Shown here in pieces: positions 1 through 9,605 of a stretch of 64,000 bases of DNA. Under the pieces are notes generated by a model. It did no database searches, was not told where the DNA came from, and was given only the letters and a program-made list of their open reading frames with translations. This stretch comes from Hyphomicrobium methylovorum (GTDB taxonomy: Bacteria > Pseudomonadota > Alphaproteobacteria > Rhizobiales > Hyphomicrobiaceae): positions 3,080,501 through 3,144,500 of the forward strand of contig NZ_QHJE01000001.1 of NCBI RefSeq assembly GCF_013626205.1, read 5' to 3'. The translations under genes were made by a program, and so were the position numbers. The number at the start of each line of letters is the position of its first letter. Within the stretch, counting starts at the first letter, position 1.

Positions 1-280
1 ACTGAAGTTCGGCGACATTCCGCTTTCGCCGCCGTTGCGGGCGGCGCTCGAGGCGGACGAACGGGTTCGGGATGCCGTTCTCGGCGGCGGGGACGATTAC
101 GAACTGCTGATTGCCGTTCCACCGGACGACGTTGCCGGATTTCGTGACGGCGCGGCGCAGGCGGGCGTCGGAATCATGGATGTCGGTGTGTTGGAGAAGA
201 GCGGCGGCCTAAGGGTCGTTGATGCTGACGGTAGCCCGATCACGCCGCGACGCTTCGGGTATGACCATTTTAACGTGTGA
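1..280 (+). CDS. thiL: Thiamine-monophosphate kinase, C-terminal fragment
   Basis: Only the last ~92 codons are present; reading frame 2 is open from the window edge to the TGA at 278-280. ThiL phosphorylates thiamine monophosphate to thiamine diphosphate with ATP. The fragment carries the diagnostic GGGDDYELLIAVPP stretch of the C-terminal AIR-synthase-like domain, followed by the usual short tail in which the product is bound (GVLEKSGGL...). The start and the N-terminal ATP-binding half lie outside the window. About 214 bases of apparently non-coding sequence separate it from the next gene, so a shared transcript is possible but not shown. Confidence 0.9.
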   Translation, partial: LKFGDIPLSPPLRAALEADERVRDAVLGGGDDYELLIAVPPDDVAGFRDGAAQAGVGIMDVGVLEKSGGLRVVDADGSPITPRRFGYDHFNV

Positions 281-494
281 GAGGCCCTGGCGATGCACGG
301 AAGACGCGCTGGGTTGGCAAAACGCCCGCCGCGCCATTTTGCCTGCAGGAACGCAGGTCTGGTCTGCGTATAGCCCCGTATTCAGGCGTCCACCGGGCTG
401 CTAATCGGTCACCGTTTGGCCATATGCCCCGGTACACCTTTAGGTGGCCGAAAGGGCACTCCTTCTCACTCATTCGCATACCAGGGAAGGATTG

Positions 495-1910
495 ATGCGT
501 CTTGCGCGTTCAGGATGTTATGGCGGCGCGGATCTTAGGCTGGGGCAGGGAATGAGCGACGGACGATCCAAGATGCTTTCTTTGAGTTTTTGGGCACGTG
601 CTGCGGCGCTGGGCGCGGCGGTGTTCGCGGTGCAAGTGCTGCCACAGAGTGTGCAGCCCGCGCAGGCGCAAATGAGTATCTGGGATCAGCTCACTGGACC
701 GACCTTTGGGCGCGGTGCGGACGAGGCGCCGGTTCGCAAGATTGAGCCGCTGGATGATCTTCGTCCGGATTCGACGCCCTGGCGCAGCGATGCGTCGTTG
801 AATGCGCTGGGTGGCGCGATCCAACGCTATGAGGCGATCGTCGCCGCTGGTGGTTGGCCGACAGTTCCTCCCGGCCGCATGATGCGCGTGGGCGAGGACG
901 ATCCGCGCGTGCCCATTCTGCGCAAGCGGTTGCGCATCAGCGGGGACATGCCGGCGAAAGGCTCGTACTACGATTCCGAGACGTTCGATTCCGAGCTTGA
1001 GGAAGGCTTGAAGCGTTTTCAGCGCCGTCACGGCATCCGGCCGACAGGTCGTGTCGAGCGATCGGTCTATGCGGAGTTGAATGCGACGGCGGAAGAACGC
1101 CTGGCGCAACTCCGGCTCAATTTGGACCGGCTGCACAATCTGATGCACGGGATCGAGGATCGTTACATCCTGGTCAACGTGCCTGCGTTTCAGCTCGAGG
1201 CGGTTGATAAGTACGAGGTGCAGTTGCGCCATCGCGTGATCGTCGGGCGGCCGGGCCGGGATACGCCTGATCTTCGCGCGACGGTGAAAGCGCTGAACTT
1301 CTTTCCCTACTGGCGCGTGCCGGACAGCGTAGCAACGCTCGATCTCATTCCGCGCCTGAAGACCGAACCGCAGTATCTGACCGATGAAGGTATCCGCGTT
1401 TACAACGGCTACAACGGTCCGGAACTCGATCCGCATACCATCGATTGGTCGTCACCGCAGACCGCGACGTACAAATTCAAGCAGGACCCGGGCGAGAAGA
1501 ACGCGCTTGGACTTCTGCGTCTCGATATGTCGAACGAACACGGCGTTTACATGCACGATACGCCGATGAAAAACCTGTTTGACCAGCGCGGCCGGTCCTT
1601 CAGCGCAGGTTGCGTGCGCGTGCAGAATGTCTTCGATCTAGGCGATTGGATCGCTCACAACGAACCGGGCTGGGAACAGCCGGGCCGCGTGCGCCAGACG
1701 CTCGCCGGAGGGCAGCCGATGGAGCTGAAGCTGACGCGGCCGGTTCCGGTGTATTTCGCCTATCTTACGGCGTGGGCAGAGCCTTCGAATGGATTGATTG
1801 AGTTCCGTCCGGATATCTACGGCCGCGATGGCGCAGCGTTGCGCTCGTCGTATCAGCGTGATGGCGACGACGCTCCGCCGGCTGCTTCGGCTGCTGCACT
1901 CGCGCCCTGA
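495..1910 (+). CDS. Exported L,D-transpeptidase with peptidoglycan-binding domain
   Basis: Predicted 471-residue periplasmic enzyme that forms 3-3 peptidoglycan cross-links or attaches proteins to the wall. The ATG at 495 is preceded by a good ribosome site (AGGGAAGG); ATGs at 552 and 573 are alternatives, and the one at 573 directly precedes a hydrophobic signal sequence ending near AQAQ. A PG-binding-1-like segment (VPILRKRLRISGDMP, then LKRFQRRHGIRPTGRV) comes before the YkuD catalytic domain. That domain shows HGVYMHDTP and the nucleophile motif SAGCVR with Cys at about residue 373. The layout resembles the YcbB/LdtD class. The usual SHGC histidine is replaced by Ala. The gene stands alone between thiL and alanine dehydrogenase. 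Confidence 0.88.
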   Translation: MRLARSGCYGGADLRLGQGMSDGRSKMLSLSFWARAAALGAAVFAVQVLPQSVQPAQAQMSIWDQLTGPTFGRGADEAPVRKIEPLDDLRPDSTPWRSDASLNALGGAIQRYEAIVAAGGWPTVPPGRMMRVGEDDPRVPILRKRLRISGDMPAKGSYYDSETFDSELEEGLKRFQRRHGIRPTGRVERSVYAELNATAEERLAQLRLNLDRLHNLMHGIEDRYILVNVPAFQLEAVDKYEVQLRHRVIVGRPGRDTPDLRATVKALNFFPYWRVPDSVATLDLIPRLKTEPQYLTDEGIRVYNGYNGPELDPHTIDWSSPQTATYKFKQDPGEKNALGLLRLDMSNEHGVYMHDTPMKNLFDQRGRSFSAGCVRVQNVFDLGDWIAHNEPGWEQPGRVRQTLAGGQPMELKLTRPVPVYFAYLTAWAEPSNGLIEFRPDIYGRDGAALRSSYQRDGDDAPPAASAAALAP

Positions 1911-2046
1911 GCCTGAAGCGTTCAGTGTTGGGCCTGCCGGTTTGTGGATGGCCCGCGACCGGTTCACGATACGCGCCGATGACGCTCGATTAGAGTGACG
2001 GATCATCCTAAGCTTGCCCCACGGAATTGAATCGTGAGTGTGGGCA

Positions 2047-3168
2047 ATGCGAATAGGCGTTCCAGTAGAAATCAAAAGCGATGAATATCGCGTCGGTCTC
2101 GTGCCGGGGTCGGTGCGCGAGGTCGTGGCGCAGGGCCATGAGGTCATCGTAGAGACCGGGGCGGGCGCTGGAATTTTCGCAGACGATGCGGCTTACGAAA
2201 GAGTTGGCGCACGTATCGTGCCGACGGCCGCAGCCGTCTATCGAGATGCGGATCTGATCGTGAAGGTCAAGGAACCGCAGCCTGCCGAGTGGGCGCAGTT
2301 GCGGCGTGATCAGATCCTTTTCACCTATCTGCATCTGGCGCCTGACAGGGCGCAGGCCGTCGGTCTGATGAAGTCCGGGGTGGCGGCAATCGCCTATGAA
2401 ACGGTCACGGATATTGGGGGCGGCCTGCCTTTGCTCGCGCCGATGAGCGAAGTGGCTGGGCGGCTTTCGATTGAGGCGGCGGCACTGGGATTGCGCCGCT
2501 CGACCGGGGGCAGGGGCGTGCTTCTCGGCGGCGTTCCCGGTGTGAAACCAGCGCAAGTCGTCGTGCTTGGCGGCGGTGTTGTCGGCACTCACGCTGCGCG
2601 CATGGCAGCGGGCGTCGGCGCAGATGTTACGATCATCGACAGGTCTCTTGCCCGGTTGCGCCAGCTCGATGAACTGTTCGAAGGCCGAGTGAGGACGCTG
2701 GCGTCTACGATGGAGTCGATTGAGAGCGCGGTCGACGCTGCCGACGTTGTGATCGGTGCGGCGCTGGTTCCTGGTGCGAAGACGCCGAAGCTCATCACGC
2801 GCGATATGCTGAAAAAGATGAAGGCGGGCGCAGTTCTGGTGGACGTGTCAATCGATCAGGGCGGGTGTTTCGAGACATCCCGGCCGACCACACACGCCGC
2901 GCCGACGTTCACGATCGATGACATCGTCCATTATTGCGTGACGAACATGCCCGGGGCGGTTCCGGTTACGTCAGCGCAGGCGCTGAACAACGCGACGTTG
3001 CCGTTCGTGCTCAAACTGGCGGCGAAGGGACTCGCAGCGTTCGACCGCGATCCGCACCTTGCGGCCGGGCTCAACGTCAAGGATGGGCGCATCATGCACC
3101 AAGCCGTTGCGCTGTCGCTTGGGTTCGATAGTCTGGACGGCGCACGCGCGCTGGGGATCGCGGCTTAG
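2047..3168 (+). CDS. ald: Alanine dehydrogenase
   Basis: Catalyses reversible NAD-dependent oxidative deamination of L-alanine to pyruvate and ammonia in the cytoplasm. The ATG at 2047 gives the canonical N-terminus MRIGVPVEIKSDEYRVGL and a 373-residue product, the family's normal length. A Rossmann NAD-binding loop is visible as VVLGGGVVGTHAARMA, followed by the family segment ADVVIGAALVPGAKTPKLIT and the C-terminal NMPGAVPVTSAQALNNATLP. It converges with the aminotransferase to the right, with only 16 bases between their stop codons. Because two pyruvate-type aminotransferases in the neighbouring operon would make alanine, Ald could regenerate pyruvate for them; that link is inference. Confidence 0.95.
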   Translation: MRIGVPVEIKSDEYRVGLVPGSVREVVAQGHEVIVETGAGAGIFADDAAYERVGARIVPTAAAVYRDADLIVKVKEPQPAEWAQLRRDQILFTYLHLAPDRAQAVGLMKSGVAAIAYETVTDIGGGLPLLAPMSEVAGRLSIEAAALGLRRSTGGRGVLLGGVPGVKPAQVVVLGGGVVGTHAARMAAGVGADVTIIDRSLARLRQLDELFEGRVRTLASTMESIESAVDAADVVIGAALVPGAKTPKLITRDMLKKMKAGAVLVDVSIDQGGCFETSRPTTHAAPTFTIDDIVHYCVTNMPGAVPVTSAQALNNATLPFVLKLAAKGLAAFDRDPHLAAGLNVKDGRIMHQAVALSLGFDSLDGARALGIAA

Positions 3169-3184
3169 AGGACGTTCGGCGCAG

Positions 3185-4510
3185 CTAGCTCGTTGTGGTC
3201 TTCAGAACCTTCGTGAACGTCTCGAACAGCTCATCGATTTCATCCTTGGAGATGATGAGCGGCGGCGACAGCGCGATGATGTCTCCGGTCTGGCGCACCA
3301 GCAGGCCCGCTTCGAAACATTTGACGAAGCGGTCGTAAGCACGTTTGCCGGGCTGCGCGGGATCGGGCGCGAATTCGACGGCGCCGATCAAGCCGATGTT
3401 GCGCGTGTCGATAACGTGAGGAAGGTCGCGCAACGCCTGCACGCGGTCTTCCCAATAGGCGGCCAGATCCGCGGCGCGCGTCAGCAGTCCTTCTTCGGCA
3501 AAAGTGTCGAGCGTTCCGATCGCGGCGGCGCAGGCCATGGGGTGGCCGGAATATGTGTAGCCGTGGAAGAAATCGATCATCCATTCCGGGCCGTTCATAA
3601 AGGCATCGTGGATGTGCGACTTTACGAATACGACGCCCATCGGGATCGTGCCGTTCGTCACGGCTTTGGCCGCGGTGATGATGTCCGGCGAGATGCCGAA
3701 GTAATCCGATCCGAACGGCGTGCCGAGGCGGCCGAAGGCGGTTATGACCTCGTCTGCGATCAGCAGAATGTCGTGTTTCCGGCAGATGGCTTCGAGGCGT
3801 TTGAGATAGCCTTTCGGCGGAATTAGAACGCCGGTGGAGCAGGCGACCGGCTCGACGATAACCGCGGCGATGGTGGATGCATCGTGAAGCGCGACGAGGC
3901 GTTCGAGATCGTCTGCCAACTCTTGCCCATGCTCGGGCTCGCCGCGGGAGAAGGCGTTGCGCGCGAGATCGTGCGTGTGACGCAGATGATCGACGCCCGA
4001 GACGAGTGCGCCAAACATTTTCCGATTGCCGGCAATGCCGCCAACCGACATGCCGCCGAAGTTGACGCCATGATAGCCGCGTTCCCGGCCGATCAGCCGG
4101 ACCTTCGAAGCGTTGCCTTTGGCGCGATGATACGCAATCGCGAGTTTCAGCGCCGTCTCGACCGCTTCCGATCCCGAGTTAGAGAAAAGAACCTGCTCGA
4201 AGCCATCTGGAGCGATTGCGATGAGCCGGTTTGCGGTTTCGAACGCGCGTGGATGACCCATCTGGAATGAGCCCGCGAAATCGAGCGTTTCAGCCTGCTC
4301 CTTGATGGCATCAACGATTTTCGGTCGGCAGTGACCGGCATTGACGCACCAGAGTCCGGATGTTCCATCAAGAACGCGGCGGCCGTCGTTTGTGGTGTAG
4401 TGCATCCGGTCGGCGGACACGAAGAGGCGCGGCGCTTTCTTGAACTGCGTATTGGCGGTGAAGGGCATCCAGAACGCCGAGAGGTCGTTCGGCTTGATTT
4501 GCGTGTTCAT
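3185..4510 (-). CDS. Omega-amino acid--pyruvate aminotransferase (class III, PLP)
   Basis: A 441-residue fold-type I PLP enzyme that should move a terminal amino group from an omega-amino acid or amine (beta-alanine, GABA or similar) to pyruvate. The N-terminal FWMPFTANTQFKKAPRLF and GTSGLWCVNAGH are typical of the omega-amino acid:pyruvate subgroup. The PLP-lysine lies in ITAAKAVTNGTIPMG, preceded by LIADEVITAFGR with the PLP-nitrogen Asp. It is the last gene of the leftward operon, 31 bases after gabD. In this setting GABA or a gamma-glutamyl derivative is a plausible substrate. Substrate choice cannot be read from sequence. Confidence 0.88.
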   Translation of the reverse strand: MNTQIKPNDLSAFWMPFTANTQFKKAPRLFVSADRMHYTTNDGRRVLDGTSGLWCVNAGHCRPKIVDAIKEQAETLDFAGSFQMGHPRAFETANRLIAIAPDGFEQVLFSNSGSEAVETALKLAIAYHRAKGNASKVRLIGRERGYHGVNFGGMSVGGIAGNRKMFGALVSGVDHLRHTHDLARNAFSRGEPEHGQELADDLERLVALHDASTIAAVIVEPVACSTGVLIPPKGYLKRLEAICRKHDILLIADEVITAFGRLGTPFGSDYFGISPDIITAAKAVTNGTIPMGVVFVKSHIHDAFMNGPEWMIDFFHGYTYSGHPMACAAAIGTLDTFAEEGLLTRAADLAAYWEDRVQALRDLPHVIDTRNIGLIGAVEFAPDPAQPGKRAYDRFVKCFEAGLLVRQTGDIIALSPPLIISKDEIDELFETFTKVLKTTTS

Positions 4511-4541
4511 GGTCGTCCTTGGGATCTGGATGCCGGTGTGA

Positions 4542-5993
4542 TTACGAATTCATTCCGCCGAGGCAGAGGAATTTTGTTTCGAGATATTCTTCAAGTCCTT
4601 CCTGCGCGCCTTCCCGACCGAGGCCGGATTGTTTGACGCCACCGAACGGTCCGACCTCGTTCGAGAACAGGCCGGAGTTCATGCCGACAAGACCTGTCTC
4701 CAGAGCTTCAGCAACACGCCAAGCGCGCGCGAGATTCTGGCTGAAGAGATAAGAGGCGAGGCCATACGGCGTATCGTTGGCGATGCGGATCGCGTCAGCT
4801 TCCGTTTCAAAGCGAATGATTGACGCGACGGGCCCAAAGATTTCGTCCTTCGCGATGGCCATCGCCGGTTCGACGCCCGTGATGATGGTTGGCGTGAAGA
4901 AAAGCGGGCCTTGCGGCGCTGGCGTTCCACCCGTGACGATCTTTGCGCCTTTTGACGTTGCGTCGGCGATCAGCGATTTCACTTTCTCGATGCCGTCGGC
5001 ATTTATCAGCGGTCCAACGGTTGCATCCGGCTGGCGTCCGGGCCCGACCGTGAGTTTTTCGACGGCGACTTTCAGCGCGGCGACGAATTCGTCGTAGATG
5101 CCGGACTGCACGAGAATGCGGTTCGCACAAACGCATGTTTGCCCGGCGTTGCGGAACTTTGACGCCATCGTGCCTTCGACCGCTTCCTTGAGATCGGCGT
5201 CGTCGAAAATGATCATCGGCGCGTTGCCGCCGAGTTCGAGCGTCAGTTTTTTGATGGTACCAGCGCACTGGCGATACAGGATCTTGCCGACGTCGGTTGA
5301 TCCGGTGAACGTCAGCTTGCGGACGCGGCTGTCGCTTGTCAGAGCTTCGCCCACGCTGGCGGCATCGTTCGTCGTGATGATGTTCAGGACGCCCGGCGGA
5401 ACGCCTGCGTCAACGGCCAGTTTGGCAAGAGCCAGCGCACAGAGCGGCGTTTCTTCCGATGGTTTGACGACGATGGTGCAGCCCGCCGCCAGCGCGCTGC
5501 TGACCTTGCGGGTGATCATTGCAATCGGAAAATTCCACGGCGTGATTGCTGCGCAAACGCCAACGGGCTGCTTGATCGTGATGTAGCGCGTCGCGGTGTT
5601 TGTTGTCGGGATCGTGTGGCCGTACGCGCGTTTGCCTTCTTCGGCGAACCACTCGATGAACGTTCCGCCGTAGGCGACTTCGCTGCGCGCTTCGGCGAGG
5701 GGTTTGCCCTGTTCTGCCGTCATCAACTGAGCAAGCGCTTCGGTTTCGGCTGTGATCAGCGCGAGCCAGCGCTTCAAGACCTTTGAGCGTTCCTTTGCGG
5801 GTTGGGCTGCCCAGGCAGGGAATGCAGCATGCGCGGCGTCGATTGCGCGGCGCGCGTCGGTCGCGTCGAGATCCGGCACGTCAGCAAGCTTGTTGCCCGT
5901 TGCGGGATCGAACACCGGGAACGTCTTGTCTTTCGTTACCCATTCGCCGCCGATGAGGCACGCGGTTGGGAAGGTCGTCGTTTGCGCGTTCAT
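4542..5993 (-). CDS. gabD: NAD(P)-dependent succinate-semialdehyde dehydrogenase
   Basis: Oxidises succinate semialdehyde to succinate, the final step that puts GABA or putrescine carbon into the TCA cycle. The 483 residues match GabD in length. Family marks: CAAITPWNFPIAMITRK, nucleotide-binding FTGSTDVGK, general-base ELGGNAPMI and catalytic GQTCVCANR. The Cys-x-Cys form is typical of GabD. It lies 13 bases after puuC and 31 bases before the terminal aminotransferase in the same leftward operon. Confidence in the family is high; the coenzyme preference is not determined. Confidence 0.93.
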   Translation of the reverse strand: MNAQTTTFPTACLIGGEWVTKDKTFPVFDPATGNKLADVPDLDATDARRAIDAAHAAFPAWAAQPAKERSKVLKRWLALITAETEALAQLMTAEQGKPLAEARSEVAYGGTFIEWFAEEGKRAYGHTIPTTNTATRYITIKQPVGVCAAITPWNFPIAMITRKVSSALAAGCTIVVKPSEETPLCALALAKLAVDAGVPPGVLNIITTNDAASVGEALTSDSRVRKLTFTGSTDVGKILYRQCAGTIKKLTLELGGNAPMIIFDDADLKEAVEGTMASKFRNAGQTCVCANRILVQSGIYDEFVAALKVAVEKLTVGPGRQPDATVGPLINADGIEKVKSLIADATSKGAKIVTGGTPAPQGPLFFTPTIITGVEPAMAIAKDEIFGPVASIIRFETEADAIRIANDTPYGLASYLFSQNLARAWRVAEALETGLVGMNSGLFSNEVGPFGGVKQSGLGREGAQEGLEEYLETKFLCLGGMNS

Positions 5994-6006
5994 TGCGTAT
6001 GTCCGT

Positions 6007-7494
6007 TCAGAGTGTGATGGAGACCGACTTCAAGTCGGCGTACTTGTGAAGGGCGTGCAAAGAGCGATCGCGGCCGAAGCCGGATTGCTTGAAGCCGCCG
6101 AAAGGCATTGTGAGATCGCAGCTATCCCAGCCGTTGATCCACACGAGACCGGCGCGGAGTTCGCGCGCGGCGCGATGAGCGAGCGTAATGTCTTTGGTCC
6201 ATAGGCCAGCGGCGAGGCCATACGTCGTGTCGTTGGCGATGCGGATCGCTTCATCCGCCTCGCTGAATCGGGTTACGCCGAGCACGGGTCCGAAAACTTC
6301 TTCACGCGAGAGTGTCGCTTTCGGATCGATGCGGTCGAAGATCGTTGGCTCTACGTAGAAGCCGCCCGTTTCGATGCGGGTGCGATTGCCGCCGAGTGTC
6401 AACGCTCCGCCTTCGCGTTTCGCTGTTTCGATGTAGCGGAGCGCGGTCTGCATTTGCGCTTCGCTGGCCATCGAGCCCGAAGACGTTGCGGGCTCTAGCG
6501 GATCGCCCGCCACGATGCCGGTCGCGACCGTGAGAAGGCGATCGAGTAATTCGTCCGCGATCTCGTTCTGTACGAGAAGGCGGGAGCCTGCCGTGCACAC
6601 CTGTCCGGAATTGTAGAAGATGCCCCACGCCGCTTCCGTTGCGGCGCGGCCGAGATCCGGACAATCAGCGAAGACGATGTGCGGAGACTTTCCGCCAAGC
6701 TCGAGGCTGACGCGTTTGAGATTGCTTTGCCCGGAATACTGCATCAGCAGTTTGCCGACGGTGCCGGAGCCTGTGAAAGCGATCATGTCGACGTCGGCGT
6801 GAAGTGCGAGCGCCTTGCCTGCGTCTTCGCCAAATCCCGGCACGACATTCAGCACGCCCGCCGGTAAACCTGCTTCGAGCGCCAACTCGCCGATCTTCAA
6901 CGCCGTCATGGGCGATTGCTCGGCGGGCTTCAGAACGACCGAGTTTCCCATGGCCAGTGCGGGTGCGATTTTCCACATCGCCATCAGCAGCGGGAAATTC
7001 CACGGCACGATTGCGCCAACGACGCCGAGCGGTTCATGAACCGCGAAAGACAAGCGGTCTGGCGCTTCCGGGCCGACTTCGCCGTAAACCTTGTCGAGCG
7101 CTTCGGCGTAATAGCGAAGCGTACGGATCGACCCCGGGATGTCGCCCTTGAGCGCGTTGGTGATCGGCTTGCCAACGTCGAGGCTTTCGAGCACGGCGAG
7201 GGCTTCGGCGTCACGCTCCATAAGATCCGCGAACTTCATCAGCACGCGTTTCTTGTCGCGGTAGTGTAGCCTGCGCCAGTCGCCGGCTTCGAAAGCACGG
7301 CGCGCGCTTTTAACGGCGGCATCGATATCGGTCGCGCCACATTCGGCGACGTGGTTCAGCACGCGGCCATTGCGCGGCCCGACATTGGCGAACGTTTTCC
7401 CCGACTGGCTCGCAACGCATGCGCCATCGATGATCGCGTCCGAAGGGAGCTTCAGTGCGTTGGCGATGGCTTCGAAATGCGCGAGCGATGTCAT
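6007..7494 (-). CDS. puuC: Gamma-glutamyl-gamma-aminobutyraldehyde dehydrogenase (ALDH)
   Basis: A 495-residue aldehyde dehydrogenase, probably oxidising gamma-glutamyl-gamma-aminobutyraldehyde to gamma-glutamyl-GABA. ALDH marks: GVVGAIVPWNFPLLMAMWK, FTGSGTVGK, ELGGKSPHIVF and catalytic GQVCTAGSR. The start is taken as the ATG whose first base is 7494, with AAGG ten bases upstream; a TTG at 7503 would add three residues. It is 12 bases downstream of puuA when measured from that ATG. The PuuC call depends on lying next to puuA and puuD; by sequence alone it could act on several aminoaldehydes or betaine aldehyde. Confidence 0.88.
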   Translation of the reverse strand: MTSLAHFEAIANALKLPSDAIIDGACVASQSGKTFANVGPRNGRVLNHVAECGATDIDAAVKSARRAFEAGDWRRLHYRDKKRVLMKFADLMERDAEALAVLESLDVGKPITNALKGDIPGSIRTLRYYAEALDKVYGEVGPEAPDRLSFAVHEPLGVVGAIVPWNFPLLMAMWKIAPALAMGNSVVLKPAEQSPMTALKIGELALEAGLPAGVLNVVPGFGEDAGKALALHADVDMIAFTGSGTVGKLLMQYSGQSNLKRVSLELGGKSPHIVFADCPDLGRAATEAAWGIFYNSGQVCTAGSRLLVQNEIADELLDRLLTVATGIVAGDPLEPATSSGSMASEAQMQTALRYIETAKREGGALTLGGNRTRIETGGFYVEPTIFDRIDPKATLSREEVFGPVLGVTRFSEADEAIRIANDTTYGLAAGLWTKDITLAHRAARELRAGLVWINGWDSCDLTMPFGGFKQSGFGRDRSLHALHKYADLKSVSITL

Positions 7495-7506
7495 GGCGAG
7501 CAAACC

Positions 7507-8856
7507 TTATGCAACTTGGGCGTACCAGGTGTGATCGAGCGACGTTACGATGCGCTCAAAGTGAGCGCGCTCGGTGTCTTTCAGTTTGAAATAGACGTGC
7601 TGGAAGGTCGGGCCGAAGGCATCACGAACGACGCTCGATGTCGCGAAGCGTTCGAGCGCATTGAACCAGACGATTGGCAGGCGCGGCGTATTCGGGTTGT
7701 CCTTTTCGCCGAGCGCCATCGGGCCGGGCTCGAGGTTTTGGGCTATGCCGTGCCGTGCGCCCGCGAGAATGGATGCAATCACCAAGAAGGGATTGGCGTC
7801 CGCGCCGGAGACGCGGTGCTCTATGCGGGTTGCTGCGCCGGACGCACGTGGTATGCGCAGCGCGACGTTGCGATTGTTCAAGCCCCATTCGGCCGCGAGC
7901 GAGACGTAGCTGTTTGGTACGTAACGGCGATAGGCGTTGGCCGATTGTGCCCACACCGCCATGAAGTCCGCCATCGAGGTCTGCAGCCCGGCAATCACAT
8001 TTCTGCCCAGCGGAGAGAGAGGATCGCCCGCAAGAATGTTTTTGCCGTCGCGATCGATCAGGCTGGTGTGGACGTGCATGCCCGAGCCCGGCCAATCGTG
8101 ATGCGGCTTGGCCATGAAGGATGCTTCGAAGCCATGTTCCTTCGCCGCGGCTTTGACTGCGCGCTTGAGGAGAAGGCCTTCCGTTGCCGCGGCGACTGCA
8201 TCCGCCCGGTGCTTCAGGTTGATCTCGAACTGGCCTGGACCTGTTTCCTGCATCACCGCGCCGACCGGCAGTTTCTGCGTATCGGCGATCTCGTAGATCG
8301 TGTCGATGAAGGGAGCGACGGCATCGAGTTCGCCGAATGCGAGCGTCATCGCATAGTCGGTATCCTGGGCGAGGCCGTCCGGTGTCTCGACGTTGAAGGC
8401 GCCGTTGGTTCGCGGCTTGGTGAGATAGAATTCCAACTCGACCGCAACGACGGGTGTTCGTCCATCGGCTTCAAGGGCCTTCACTTGCTGCGCGAGGATG
8501 CCACGCGGGCACAGGTCGTCGTGCTCAGCCACGGAGATGACGGCTTGCGCCAAGCGGCGCTCTCCAGTCGGAATGGCGTGGAGCGTGCCTTCGATGATGC
8601 GAAACGGAACGTCAGGATCGCCCGTCTCCCAAAGGCGGCCCGTTTCTTCGATGCAATTGCCGCGTGAGTCCATCACGAAGACGGTGGACGGAATCATGAT
8701 GCCGTCACGGGCTACGGTCAGAAGGTCGTCGCGGCGAAGGCGTTTGCCGCGCGCGATGCCGTTCATGTCGAAGAGGATGAGATCAATCCATACGACGGTG
8801 GGATTGCTGCGCAGGAAGGCCTGGGCTTCGTCTAGTGTGATCCAAGTGTTCGTCAT
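7507..8856 (-). CDS. puuA: Gamma-glutamylputrescine synthetase (glutamine synthetase family)
   Basis: ATP-dependent ligase of the GlnA fold joining glutamate to an amine, most likely putrescine. The 449-residue length and N-terminus (WIDLILFDMNGIARGKRL) fit the PuuA branch and not assimilatory GlnA. Catalytic-domain marks are VAVELEFYL, GPGQFEINLKH, the ATP-site stretch FMAKPHHDWPGSGMHVHTSL and NRNVALRIPRASG. Its start codon overlaps the puuD stop by four bases (ATGA at 8856-8853), implying translational coupling. Related enzymes accept ethanolamine or other amines, so the exact amine is inferred from the operon. Confidence 0.9.
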   Translation of the reverse strand: MTNTWITLDEAQAFLRSNPTVVWIDLILFDMNGIARGKRLRRDDLLTVARDGIMIPSTVFVMDSRGNCIEETGRLWETGDPDVPFRIIEGTLHAIPTGERRLAQAVISVAEHDDLCPRGILAQQVKALEADGRTPVVAVELEFYLTKPRTNGAFNVETPDGLAQDTDYAMTLAFGELDAVAPFIDTIYEIADTQKLPVGAVMQETGPGQFEINLKHRADAVAAATEGLLLKRAVKAAAKEHGFEASFMAKPHHDWPGSGMHVHTSLIDRDGKNILAGDPLSPLGRNVIAGLQTSMADFMAVWAQSANAYRRYVPNSYVSLAAEWGLNNRNVALRIPRASGAATRIEHRVSGADANPFLVIASILAGARHGIAQNLEPGPMALGEKDNPNTPRLPIVWFNALERFATSSVVRDAFGPTFQHVYFKLKDTERAHFERIVTSLDHTWYAQVA

Positions 8857-9605
8857 GCCGTGTGGCCTTTTGCATTGCGGGTTCTGGCGGCTTCGCCAAA
8901 CCGGCGGAAGAGTGTGAGGGACGCCGGGTTATCACGCGGTTTCCATTCCGGGTGCCATTGCACGCCGAGAGAGAATGGGTTGCCTTGCGGCGCGCGGATC
9001 GCTTCGATGAGGCCATCCTCTGCGAAGGCTTCCGCGACGAGGCTTGGCGCGAGGGTTTTGATGCCCTGCCAGTGCAACGAGTTCACCGTCAATCCGTCAA
9101 CTCCGACCCAGGATTTCAGTTCGCCCTGAAGTGTCACGCGGTGCTTCGGTCCGAACTTGACGTCGTAGTCTTCGTGGGTCGGTTCGCGATGATCGTGATG
9201 ACCGTCAACCGAGTGGACGGCCTGATGCAGCGTGCCGCCGAGCGCGACGTTGAATTCCTGAAAGCCGCGGCAGATCGCGAAGATCGGTAACTTACGCGCA
9301 ATCGCCGAGCGGATCAGCGGCAGCGTGAGGTTATCGCGATCGCGGTCGACGGTGGCCGGATCGAGCGGCTGCTCATCGCCGTAGTGGCTCGGCTCGACGT
9401 TCGAGAGGCTACCGGGCAGCAGAATCCCGTCGGCCAGATCGAGAACAGCTTCGACATCGGTCATGTTCGGACCGAGCGGCATCAGAAGAGGCTGGCAATC
9501 GGCAGCATCAGCGACGGCAGCAGAATATTTTCTGCCCGTAGCGTCAAACGTCAGGCCGTCGATTGATTTCGTGCAGCAGGGAATTACGACGATGGGACGG
9601 CTCAT
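8853..9605 (-). CDS. puuD: Gamma-glutamyl-GABA hydrolase (class I amidotransferase, C26)
   Basis: A 250-residue cytoplasmic hydrolase that releases glutamate and GABA from gamma-glutamyl-GABA. The catalytic triad of the glutamine-amidotransferase fold is visible: Cys about 112 in IFAICRGFQEFNVALGG, and His about 218 and Glu about 220 in GVQWHPEW. GGTLHQ after the nucleophile elbow is typical of PuuD-like peptidase C26 proteins. It overlaps the preceding aminotransferase stop and the following puuA start by four bases each, so the three genes look co-translated. Confidence 0.92.
   Translation of the reverse strand: MSRPIVVIPCCTKSIDGLTFDATGRKYSAAVADAADCQPLLMPLGPNMTDVEAVLDLADGILLPGSLSNVEPSHYGDEQPLDPATVDRDRDNLTLPLIRSAIARKLPIFAICRGFQEFNVALGGTLHQAVHSVDGHHDHREPTHEDYDVKFGPKHRVTLQGELKSWVGVDGLTVNSLHWQGIKTLAPSLVAEAFAEDGLIEAIRAPQGNPFSLGVQWHPEWKPRDNPASLTLFRRFGEAARTRNAKGHTA

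Noticed and set aside
7351-8667. A 438-codon plus-strand open frame opposite puuA
   Set aside because: Antisense shadow of a well-supported glutamine-synthetase-family gene; no family features.
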